Assembly (NCBI GenBank): GCA_003132825.1
Contig: PKYX01000211.1
Coordinates: 5,952-14,966, forward strand
Direction of reading: 5' to 3'
DNA: 9,015 bases
Source of the DNA: Acidobacteriaceae bacterium
GTDB lineage: Bacteria > Acidobacteriota > Terriglobia > Terriglobales > Acidobacteriaceae
Positions 1 to 9,015 of the stretch are shown here, piece by piece; position 1 is the first letter of the stretch, and every line of letters starts with the position of its first letter. The notes under the pieces were generated by a model. That model was not told the DNA's origin, did no database searches, and saw only the letters and a program-made list of their open reading frames with translations. Position numbers and translations under genes: made by a program.

Positions 1-562
1 ATACCGCGACGGTATCGTCGACCGCGGCAGGGAAGGGATGTTCGGGCGCCAGCCGGTACAACACGGCAACCACTTTGGTTCGGGTGAGATTGGCCAGCGG
101 GATCGTTTCGGTCAGCGAACCGGAGTCCACGATAAAGCCGCCGCCGTGAACGTTAAGTAGAACGCGGTTGGCTTTATCTGGAGGAATAGTCAGCGGGGTG
201 ACGATTCGCACCGGTATCCCCGCGATGGTGTCATTGACGATGTTCACCGGGTAAATCGCGCGCGATTCCGCTCCGGCTCTGGTTTGCCAAGCATCGGTGT
301 GAGCTCGGTTTTCGGCGAGAGACCGGGGCGGCGGACTGTCGGACATCTGCCGGGCAACAACTTTTTCCGCTTCGGGACTGATCGTGGTAGGAACGGGAAC
401 CACGCGGGTGACATGCGCCGTGCCATCACCGTCGACGAAACTGGTGTCGGATTGGGGAATAACCCGCTCTGGCGGTTGCTGGGCGGGGGCTGCGGGTAGA
501 GCGAGTGAGACCGCCACCACCGTCATGCAGGCGAGGGCTGATTTCTGTATCCAGGGAGACAT
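1..562 (-). CDS. Exported alpha/beta hydrolase (HSL-type esterase/lipase family), N-terminal part
   Basis: The frame stays open from the ATG at 562 to the left edge, giving 187 codons; the C-terminal part lies outside. Residues 1-27 form a signal peptide: K7, a hydrophobic stretch, then APA before QQ, a good signal peptidase I site, so the enzyme is probably exported. A proline-rich, poorly conserved segment (about 28-95) precedes the catalytic fold. HGGGF at 139-143 is the oxyanion-hole motif of the hormone-sensitive-lipase group, and YRLAPEHPFPAAVDD begins at residue 169, typical of the alpha/beta hydrolase fold-3 family. The nucleophile motif (GDSAG) and the Asp/His of the triad would lie beyond the edge, so activity cannot be judged. 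The family hydrolyses short to medium acyl esters; the substrate here is unknown. The start is fixed by a near-perfect Shine-Dalgarno (AAAGGAGGTG, 570-579). The SDR gene upstream has the same orientation, 147 bp away. Confidence 0.88.
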   Translation of the reverse strand, partial: MSPWIQKSALACMTVVAVSLALPAAPAQQPPERVIPQSDTSFVDGDGTAHVTRVVPVPTTISPEAEKVVARQMSDSPPPRSLAENRAHTDAWQTRAGAESRAIYPVNIVNDTIAGIPVRIVTPLTIPPDKANRVLLNVHGGGFIVDSGSLTETIPLANLTRTKVVAVLYRLAPEHPFPAAVDDTVAV

Positions 563-569
563 CTTCACC

Positions 570-579
570 CACCTCCTTT
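570..579 (-). promoter_or_regulatory. Very strong Shine-Dalgarno of the hydrolase gene
   Basis: AAAGGAGGTG matches almost the whole anti-Shine-Dalgarno end of 16S rRNA. GGAGG ends 9 nt before the ATG at 562. It decides the start codon and suggests efficient translation. Confidence 0.8.
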
Positions 580-709
580 GATAGAACATCGAGCTCGAAG
601 ATCGAAGCATCCTACGCGGAACATCATGAATTCGGAAACGCAGTTTGCCGGGCGGCACCGTGCCTCGCCGTCCCACGGAATCCGAGGTCATGCTGAAAGC
701 CACGCCGGG

Positions 710-1441
710 TTACGGCTTCAAGGTCGGTCGCAAGAGGACCTCGCTGACGAACGATTGGGGGGCCTGCGTGACCAACATAACGACAACGTGTGCGATGTCA
801 TCCGGCTGGAGCATCTTGGCAGCGTCTTTGCCGGTGTGCGGCGTCAGCTCGGTGTGCGTCGACCCAGGGCAGAGGACCGAGACGCGGATGTTGTGACTGC
901 GCAGCTCCTCGGCCACGGAATAGCTCAGGCCATTCAGTCCCCACTTGGACGCGGCGTAGGCCGCGCCGTTCGGTAAGGCATTCTTTCCCGCGAGCGACGA
1001 GATATTGATGATGTGTCCGGTTTTCGCGCGGATCATGATGGGAGCAAGGCTGCGGACCATATAGTAGACACCGCGCAAATTCGTATTGAGGATCTGGTCC
1101 CAGTTGATGGGAGCAAGCTCGTGTAAGGGACCTCCAAAACCTCCAATTCCGGCGTTATTCACCAGAATATCCACCCGGCCTAGAGTGCGCTCCACCTGGC
1201 CGGCGAGGGCCTCGACCGAGTTGAGATCGGCCACGTCGCACACTGCCACCTCCGCCTGGCCTTGGGCCCGAGCAATGGCTTCGGCAGTCGTTTCCAGCGT
1301 TTTCCGAGTACGCCCGCACAGCAGGACCTGGGCTCCGATGGCGGCAAGGGTTCTCGCGATGGCAGCGCCGATGCCGCGTCCCGCACCGGTTACGACCGCC
1401 ACCTGACCGGCCAGCGGTTTCTCGCGCGATCCCCTGGTCAT
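710..1441 (-). CDS. Classical short-chain dehydrogenase/reductase (SDR)
   Basis: This is a complete 243-residue protein, the usual length for classical SDRs (NAD(P)-dependent oxidoreductases of the Rossmann fold, cytosolic). Cofactor-binding TGAGRGIG is at 18-25, an Arg (R44) follows the second strand and hints at NADPH preference, and the acidic D69-V70 is the usual adenine-contacting site. NNAG is at 95-98. The catalytic tetrad is intact with standard spacing: N121, S149, Y162 and K166. A CPG motif at 191-193 follows the sixth strand. This pattern is FabG-like, but many SDRs of unrelated substrate share it and there is no fatty-acid gene nearby, so no specific reaction is assigned. The ATG at 1441 is chosen because GGGGAGG (1449-1455) lies 7 nt upstream and the SDR fold begins directly after it; an in-frame upstream extension to 1747 has no SDR character. 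No hydrophobic leader is present. Confidence 0.93.
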   Translation of the reverse strand: MTRGSREKPLAGQVAVVTGAGRGIGAAIARTLAAIGAQVLLCGRTRKTLETTAEAIARAQGQAEVAVCDVADLNSVEALAGQVERTLGRVDILVNNAGIGGFGGPLHELAPINWDQILNTNLRGVYYMVRSLAPIMIRAKTGHIINISSLAGKNALPNGAAYAASKWGLNGLSYSVAEELRSHNIRVSVLCPGSTHTELTPHTGKDAAKMLQPDDIAHVVVMLVTQAPQSFVSEVLLRPTLKP

Positions 1442-1448
1442 CGCTAAT

Positions 1449-1455
1449 CCTCCCC
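1449..1455 (-). promoter_or_regulatory. Shine-Dalgarno that fixes the SDR start
   Basis: GGGGAGG with a 7-nt spacer to the ATG at 1441. It argues against the much longer in-frame alternative starting near 1747. A weak -10-like TAAGAT at 1503-1508 on this strand could belong to the SDR promoter, but no good -35 accompanies it. Confidence 0.7.
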
Positions 1456-1540
1456 AGTGTGCGGGGCTCGGTTGCTCGATCCCCCGGCCGCCGCCTGCAA
1501 GCATCTTACAAGTTGGGTACCCGATAAAGTAAAGCGGCCC

Positions 1541-1569
1541 TTGCCATAGGCGGATTACATACTTATAAT
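1541..1569 (+). promoter_or_regulatory. Sigma-70-type promoter for the TPR gene
   Basis: TTGCCA (1541-1546), a 17-bp spacer and a perfect TATAAT (1564-1569) point rightward. Transcription would begin around 1576, leaving an untranslated leader of roughly 180 nt before the ATG at 1760. It lies in the 318-bp divergent gap between the SDR and TPR genes. Apart from this promoter, the leader hairpins and the two ribosome binding sites, I see nothing else in that gap. Confidence 0.7.
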
Positions 1570-1622
1570 CCCGCACACCGGGAACACCGTCATTTGGCTG
1601 CCTTGGGGTTACAGTGGTGAGG

Positions 1623-1666
1623 GGGCGCTGGGTTTTCCGGACCCGCCGCATGGGCGTGCGGCGCCC
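1623..1666 (+). promoter_or_regulatory. GC-rich hairpin region in the leader of the TPR gene
   Basis: Several inverted repeats are nested here. GGGCGC (1623-1628) can pair with GCGCCC (1661-1666). CGCCGCA (1644-1650) pairs perfectly with TGCGGCG (1657-1663) around a 6-nt loop. GGGT (1630-1633) pairs with ACCC (1641-1644). The long pairing and the 1644-1663 stem share bases, so they are alternative folds. No T tract follows, so this is not a standard terminator. I do not recognise a known riboswitch class. Confidence 0.4.
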
Positions 1667-1745
1667 GTGTCTATGACAATCCAGGTGAGCGGGATTCGAG
1701 GGATTGCCTGGGTAAGAGTGTCGTCGCTGATTTCCCAAGAGTTTC

Positions 1746-1751
1746 AAGGAG
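1746..1751 (+). promoter_or_regulatory. Shine-Dalgarno that fixes the TPR gene start
   Basis: AAGGAG lies 8 nt before the ATG at 1760. It supports this start over an in-frame GTG at 1667, which would bury the signal peptide behind 31 unrelated residues. Confidence 0.7.
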
Positions 1752-1759
1752 CCATTCGA

Positions 1760-3016
1760 ATGAAGATGAGTGCATTGGCAATTGTGCTTGCGTTAGTTGC
1801 TGTGGCCCCGGTCGCGGCAGCGCCGCAGGCGCAGCCCGGGGCGTCTGCATCGCAGGCGCCGGTCATCAAGGATCCCGCCGAATACAACGCCTACATGGCC
1901 GCCATCCAGGAGAAAGATCCGACTGCCGAGATCAGCGCACTAGAGTCCTTTCTGGTGCAGTTCCCCAACAGCGTGGTGAAGGTAGACGCGCTCGAGACCT
2001 TGATGGGTGCCTATCAAAAGACGGGCAATGCAGCCAAGGTCGGCGAGACGGCAAACCGGTTGCTAGCCATTGCACCGGACAATGTTCGGGCGCTGGTGGT
2101 ACTGGCCTATACCGAACGCGCCGCCCAGAAATGGCCGGACGCGCTGCAGCATGCGACCCACGGTCTCGATGCTCTTCCCAAAATGGCCAAGCCGGACGGC
2201 ATGCAGGATGCCGATTTCGCGAAGCAGAATGCGCAGATGAGCAACCTGCTGAACAGCGTGGCGGGATTCTCAGCGCTGCAGCTGAAGAATTTGCCCGACG
2301 CGCAGAAATATCTGCGCGCTGCGGTCGTAGGTGACCCCAACAATCTGGAGAACGTCTACCCGCTGGCTCTGGCCTACTTGACGGCGACTCCCCCCGATTA
2401 CGTCAACGGCCTGTTCTTCATCGCCCGCGCTGCCGATCTGGCCTCTGGCGCCGGGCAAGCCCAGATCCAGGCATACGGCAAGAGCGTCTACACCAAGTAT
2501 CATGGTTCCGATCAGGGCTGGACCGACGTGCTGGCCGCGGCCAAGAGCGCGCCCGAGCCCCCTGCAGGATTCACCATCGCTCAGTACGTGCCGCCCACCC
2601 CGGCCCAGCAGTGCACCGAACTGATGAAGACGAAAGAGCCCAAGGATCTGAGCTTCGCGGAGTGGGAACTGTGTCTTTCCGCGGGTGCGCCCGAAGATGT
2701 CGATAAAGTTTGGCAGGCCATCAAAGGCAAGACTCTGCAGATGGAGGGAGTCGTGATTCAGGCCTCTCCGGACGAGTTGCAGATTGCCGGCAGCGAAGAC
2801 GACATCGACCAGAAGAGGGCCGATATCATCCTTAAGCCAACGGGCACCATTCCCCCCCGACTGATGCCGAAGGAAGGCGCCACCTTGGATTTTGAGGGCA
2901 CGCCTGACTCCTACACCCCGAGCCCGTTTGTCATGACCATGGAAAAGGGCGCCCTGTTGACCAAAGCAGCTCCCGCCCACAAGCCGCCTGTGCATCACAA
3001 GGCCACCACGAATTAG
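1760..3016 (+). CDS. Exported TPR-like repeat protein with a C-terminal beta-rich domain
   Basis: The product has 418 residues. Residues 1 to about 21-24 form a signal peptide (K2, a Leu/Val/Ala core, then an Ala-rich cleavage region), so it is probably periplasmic or secreted. About residues 35-255 are helical repeats of TPR type: ALESFLVQFPNS, the phrase RLLAIAPDNVRALVVLAY and a later AQKYLRAAVVGDPNNLENVY fit the pattern of helix pairs ending in Pro-Asn/Asp turns. C285 and C305 could form a disulfide. Residues about 318-403 look like a small beta-strand domain, starting near KGKTLQMEGVV and ending near VMTMEKGALL, perhaps OB-fold-like, though this rests only on the strand pattern. A short basic, Pro/His-rich tail ends the protein. 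TPRs usually mediate protein contacts; no partner is evident here. The gene stands alone on its strand, with its own promoter and a terminator 25 bp after the stop. The specific function is unknown. Confidence 0.85.
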   Translation: MKMSALAIVLALVAVAPVAAAPQAQPGASASQAPVIKDPAEYNAYMAAIQEKDPTAEISALESFLVQFPNSVVKVDALETLMGAYQKTGNAAKVGETANRLLAIAPDNVRALVVLAYTERAAQKWPDALQHATHGLDALPKMAKPDGMQDADFAKQNAQMSNLLNSVAGFSALQLKNLPDAQKYLRAAVVGDPNNLENVYPLALAYLTATPPDYVNGLFFIARAADLASGAGQAQIQAYGKSVYTKYHGSDQGWTDVLAAAKSAPEPPAGFTIAQYVPPTPAQQCTELMKTKEPKDLSFAEWELCLSAGAPEDVDKVWQAIKGKTLQMEGVVIQASPDELQIAGSEDDIDQKRADIILKPTGTIPPRLMPKEGATLDFEGTPDSYTPSPFVMTMEKGALLTKAAPAHKPPVHHKATTN

Positions 3017-3041
3017 TTTTCCGGAAGGCGACAAGAACAAG

Positions 3042-3071
3042 AAAAGGCAGCCCCAGCCGGGCTGCCTTTTT
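3042..3071. terminator. Bidirectional rho-independent terminator between convergent genes
   Basis: A perfect 12-bp inverted repeat (3042-3053 with 3059-3070) surrounds a 5-nt loop. The core GGCAGCCC/GGGCTGCC is flanked by AAAA on the left and TTTTT on the right, so both transcripts end in a U run. It lies 25 bp after the TPR stop and 23 bp after the stop of the leftward Fis-like gene, so it can end both units. Confidence 0.92.
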
Positions 3072-3094
3072 GGCTAAAGACGAAGTGCGAGCGA

Positions 3095-3373
3095 CTAGCG
3101 CACCGCTTTGCGCTCGTAGGGAACCGGCCGCGCGCTCCGCGGAGGACGCTTGCTACCCTCCTTTAGCTGGCGCATGTCAATCTTCAGCTCGGCGATGGTG
3201 CGGCTCAAAGTATTACGGTGCATCCCGAGTTGGCGCGCCGCCCGGCACTGGTTGCCTTTATTCTCCGCCAGGACCGTCAGAACGAATCGTTTCTTGAATT
3301 CGCGCACCGCCTCGGAATACAAAATGTTGCTCTTGTACATCTGCAGCACCAATGCTTCAAGCTGATCTTTCAC
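3095..3373 (-). CDS. Small Fis-type helix-turn-helix DNA-binding protein
   Basis: This is a 92-residue protein from the GTG at 3373. An N-terminal helical part (about 1-37, including YSEAVREFKKRF) is followed by a Fis-type C-terminal HTH at about 40-63: GNQCRAARQLGMHRNTLSRT resembles the GN-x-x-xAA-x-x-LG-x-x-R-x-TL pattern of Fis and of the C-terminal domain of NtrC-like activators. There is no AAA+ or receiver domain, so it probably acts as a small nucleoid or local regulator. The tail (71-92) is basic and proline-rich (RPPRSARP) and may add nonspecific DNA contact. An in-frame GTG at 3433 would give 112 residues; I prefer 3373 because the recognisable family sequence begins there and similar proteins are, as I recall, about 90 residues. 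Neither start has a good ribosome binding site. It is 72 bp after cvpA and is probably the last gene of the purC operon. Confidence 0.82.
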   Translation of the reverse strand: MKDQLEALVLQMYKSNILYSEAVREFKKRFVLTVLAENKGNQCRAARQLGMHRNTLSRTIAELKIDMRQLKEGSKRPPRSARPVPYERKAVR

Positions 3374-3445
3374 GGCCTCTCTCTTTCTTGGTGTGTCTTG
3401 TCTTGGCGAATTCTTCCTGAAAAGCCCCGGCACGTTCCTGCCGGC

Positions 3446-4006
3446 TCACATACTCGAGCCGGGTTCTGGCTTCGCGGCACCCGGCGCCGGCTCCTGCTGC
3501 TCGTGATGCAGCAAGTCTAGACCCTGGTAGAAGCGGCCACGCAACTCCGCCGGCGCCACCCAGATGGCGGCACGCCCCACCACCAGGAAATACGGCGCCA
3601 GCGAGGAACCTGCCAAGGCCCTGGAAGTGGGTGTAAAGGCCGCCATGCTCACCAAAACCACCGCTACCACCAGGCACCCGCGCAGCAGGCCCAGCAACCC
3701 ACCCAAAATACGGTCGAAGAAACTGAGCCCGACTTCTTTCATGATCCAGCGCGCAATCCTGCCGGCAATGCCAGCCAGAATCATCACCGCCAAGAAAATG
3801 ATCAGGAACCCCGCAATGTCACCCAACCACATCGACTTCAAATAGGGCGCAAACCATTCCGCCAGCCGGTGGTATTGCCATGCCGCCAGCAAATAGCCAA
3901 TCACCAGGCCCGCGATGCCGCAGGCTTCTTGAAAGAAGCCGGAGCTGGCGGCCCCCACCGCGGACAGCAAAATCACAAACAGGATGACCCAGTCCGCGCC
4001 GCTCAT
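3446..4006 (-). CDS. cvpA: CvpA family membrane protein
   Basis: This 186-residue protein has four likely membrane segments at about 5-23, 27-44, 62-83 and 103-123. The family hallmark DR-x-LG-x3-G-x2-RG is present: D98, R99, G102, G106, R109 and G110. The last 60 residues are soluble and end in a Pro/Glu-rich tail. CvpA was named for colicin V production in E. coli, where it sits in the purF operon; in other bacteria the family has been connected with envelope stress and bile resistance. Its molecular activity is not settled. The ATG at 4006 has AAGGAAG about 9 nt upstream, and only 27 bp separate it from the purC stop, so the two are almost certainly co-transcribed. The purine link known from E. 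coli is kept here, but with purC rather than purF. Confidence 0.88.
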   Translation of the reverse strand: MSGADWVILFVILLSAVGAASSGFFQEACGIAGLVIGYLLAAWQYHRLAEWFAPYLKSMWLGDIAGFLIIFLAVMILAGIAGRIARWIMKEVGLSFFDRILGGLLGLLRGCLVVAVVLVSMAAFTPTSRALAGSSLAPYFLVVGRAAIWVAPAELRGRFYQGLDLLHHEQQEPAPGAAKPEPGSSM

Positions 4007-4033
4007 CGTCGTCTTCTTCCTTGCCCGGCGCAG

Positions 4034-4945
4034 CTAGACATCTAACTCTTGACCCGTGAGCCAGCGGTACGCCTCGACGTACTTTTCGCTGGTCTGGCGA
4101 GCCACTTCTGGGGGAAGGGCGGGCGCGGGTGGCTGTTTGTTCCAACGAATTTCCTCGAGGTAGTCCCGGACGTACTGCTTGTCGAAGGAATCCTGCGCTC
4201 GCCCGGGCTGATACTTGTCGGCTGGCCAGAAGCGGGAGGAATCCGGAGTTAAGACTTCGTCGGCCAGCGTAATACCGGCGGGCGTGCTTCCAAACTCGAA
4301 CTTGGTGTCGGCGATGATGATGCCCTTTTGCCGCGCGTAGGCAGCGGCTTTCCCGTAGATCTGTAGGCTGAGGTCGCGCAGTTGGCGGCTCAACTCAGAA
4401 CCGACGAGCCGAGCCATCTGTTCGAAAGAAATGTTTTCGTCATGACCGGTCACGGCTTTGGTGGCTGGCGTGAAGATCGGCTCGGGCAACGGGTCGGACT
4501 CTTGCAGGCCGGCCGGCAGCTCGATGCCGCACACCCGGCCGCTGGTTTTGTACTCTTTCCAGGCGGAGCCGGAAAGATAGCCGCGCACCACGCACTCGAC
4601 CGGCACCATGTCTCCGCGAACCACCATCATCGAACGGCCCTGCAACTGATCGGCATACTTATGCACCGCCGCAGGGTAGCGGTCCACCTCCGCCGTTACC
4701 AGGTGATTGGGCACGAGTCCGCCCAGGAACTCGAACCAGAAAAGAGAGATCTGCGTCAGCACGCGCCCCTTGTGCGGAATTCCCGAGGCCAGCACACAGT
4801 CGAACGCTGAGATCCGGTCGGTCGCCACGAACAGCAAATGTTCTTGGCCCAGACGATATACGTCGCGGACCTTGCCGCTGGCATAAAGTTCGAGGTCGGG
4901 GAAGTCTGTGCGCAGCAGGACGGTATCGAGGAGTTCAGATCGCAT
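4034..4945 (-). CDS. purC: Phosphoribosylaminoimidazole-succinocarboxamide (SAICAR) synthase
   Basis: This 303-residue enzyme catalyses ATP-dependent condensation of CAIR with aspartate to SAICAR, a step of de novo purine synthesis in the cytosol. Family motifs appear in order: SGKVRDVY (23-30) in the ATP-binding N-terminal lobe, DRISAFD (43-49), VPVECVVRGYLSGSAWKEY (114-132, a family signature), FTPATKA with HDENIS (157-172), IADTKFEFG (210-218, the second signature) and LADEVLTPDSSRFW (226-239). The length matches the roughly 300-residue form of the enzyme (yeast Ade1-like) rather than the roughly 240-residue form of E. coli. All expected motifs are intact. The ATG at 4945 fits the family N-terminus, but its upstream sequence lacks a clear Shine-Dalgarno. 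A strong promoter lies at 4977-5004. It is the first gene of a probable purC-cvpA-Fis-like operon. Confidence 0.97.
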   Translation of the reverse strand: MRSELLDTVLLRTDFPDLELYASGKVRDVYRLGQEHLLFVATDRISAFDCVLASGIPHKGRVLTQISLFWFEFLGGLVPNHLVTAEVDRYPAAVHKYADQLQGRSMMVVRGDMVPVECVVRGYLSGSAWKEYKTSGRVCGIELPAGLQESDPLPEPIFTPATKAVTGHDENISFEQMARLVGSELSRQLRDLSLQIYGKAAAYARQKGIIIADTKFEFGSTPAGITLADEVLTPDSSRFWPADKYQPGRAQDSFDKQYVRDYLEEIRWNKQPPAPALPPEVARQTSEKYVEAYRWLTGQELDV

Positions 4946-4976
4946 GATGGAATTCTACAGGCAGAAAACGTGCCGT

Positions 4977-5004
4977 ATTCTAGCGGTTCAAGAAAATTTG
5001 TCAA
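4977..5004 (-). promoter_or_regulatory. Strong sigma-70-type promoter of the purC operon
   Basis: On the minus strand a perfect -35 TTGACA (4999-5004) is followed by a 16-bp spacer and TAGAAT (4977-4982). Transcription should start near 4970, giving a leader of only about 25 nt before the purC ATG. It separates purC from smc as its own unit. A second TAGAAT copy lies closer to the ATG but has no matching -35. Confidence 0.75.
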
Positions 5005-5009
5005 CCGCT
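4982..5009. repeat. Inverted repeat covering the purC promoter spacer (operator candidate)
   Basis: AGCGGTT (4982-4988) and AACCGCT (5003-5009) are perfect inverted arms with 14 AT-rich bases between them. The arms overlap the edge of the -10 and the -35 of the purC promoter. A protein bound here would block RNA polymerase. The sequence does not match the E. coli PurR or Bacillus PurBox consensus as I know them. Confidence 0.5.
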
Positions 5010-5063
5010 TAGATCAGGTCAGGCGCGTATTTTCTCTCGCCTTTGAATACAAAAGAGTTGACA

Positions 5064-5075
5064 GTTGCCGGCAAC
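5064..5075. repeat. 12-bp perfect palindrome GTTGCCGGCAAC in the smc-purC gap
   Basis: GTTGCC (5064-5069) is directly followed by its complement GGCAAC (5070-5075). It lies about 60 bp upstream of the purC -35, where an activator or repressor dimer could bind. No loop is present, so it is more likely a protein site than an RNA hairpin. Confidence 0.35.
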
Positions 5076-5150
5076 AGCAGATAGGGCCTCTGGCGGCGCT
5101 TTCGCAGTACTCCGCTTGTGGAAAAAACGGGAAAGCGGTGGAGAACTCGG

Positions 5151-5170
5151 AAAACCGTGCCGCAACGGCA
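5151..5170 (-). terminator. Weak terminator candidate after smc
   Basis: On the minus strand TGCCG-TTG-CGGCA forms a 5-bp stem (5158-5170) followed by CGG and TTTT, starting 20 bp after the smc stop. The stem is short and three bases separate it from the T tract, so termination may be poor and some read-through into purC is possible. Confidence 0.25.
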
Positions 5171-5190
5171 GCGTCGCGAGCGCGTCCGGT

Positions 5191-9015
<3,825 letters not shown>

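Noticed and set aside
563..709. Search for a small gene or terminator between the SDR and the hydrolase
   Set aside because: No ORF with a ribosome binding site and no stem with a T tract is present. A TAGGAT hexamer could be a -10 for the hydrolase, but no adequate -35 is found, so nothing is claimed.
1442..1747. N-terminal extension of the SDR to 345 residues
   Set aside because: The added 102 residues have no SDR character and would overlap the promoter and leader of the divergent gene. The ATG at 1441 has a proper ribosome binding site and gives the standard family length.
1667..1759. GTG start 31 codons upstream of the TPR gene ATG
   Set aside because: It falls on the 3' arm of the leader hairpin, lacks a ribosome binding site, and would place residues ahead of a clear signal peptide.
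2270..3040. Open frame of 256 codons on the minus strand opposite the TPR gene
   Set aside because: It would run through the coding sequence of the TPR gene, shows low-complexity Gly/Arg composition typical of a shadow frame, and has no domain.
5058..5085. Plus-strand TTGACA at 5058-5063 as a promoter
   Set aside because: The sequence 16-17 bp downstream (GATAGG/ATAGGG) is a poor -10, and no plus-strand gene follows.

Overview
This GC-rich chromosomal window looks like part of a bacterial genome of the Acidobacteriota type (Koribacter/Terriglobia-like). That assignment is inference. It rests on the style of the small Fis-like regulator, on a large insertion in the SMC head that I recall from SMC proteins of that phylum, and on codon and GC character. 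No RNA gene, insertion sequence, CRISPR array or phage gene is visible. Most of the window is ordinary core and metabolic sequence.

Left part (1-1441, minus strand): the first 187 codons of an exported alpha/beta hydrolase of the HSL/esterase type run off the left edge. A complete classical short-chain dehydrogenase/reductase (SDR) lies upstream of it in the same direction. A 318-bp divergent intergenic region (1442-1759) follows. It holds a clear sigma-70-type promoter for the rightward gene and a GC-rich hairpin-forming leader of about 180 nt.

Middle (1760-3071, plus strand): one gene for an exported protein with TPR-like helical repeats and a small C-terminal beta-rich domain. A perfect 12-bp stem terminator with A and T tracts on both sides (3042-3071) separates it from the convergent leftward cluster, and can serve both directions.

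Right part (3095-9015, minus strand): the order of transcription is smc, then purC, cvpA and a small Fis-type HTH gene. The visible smc covers everything except about the first 32 residues, starting inside Walker A. A 245-bp gap after smc contains a strong promoter (TTGACA, 16 bp, TAGAAT) for purC. A 7+7 bp dyad covers the spacer of this promoter and overlaps both hexamers. The purC, cvpA and Fis-like genes are closely spaced and probably form one transcript, linking purine synthesis, a CvpA membrane protein and a small DNA-binding protein.

The points most worth checking are the insertion of about 110 residues in the SMC ATPase head, the dyad over the purC promoter (possibly the target of a regulator such as the co-encoded Fis-like protein), and the structured leader of the TPR gene. 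I found no convincing new multi-gene system.
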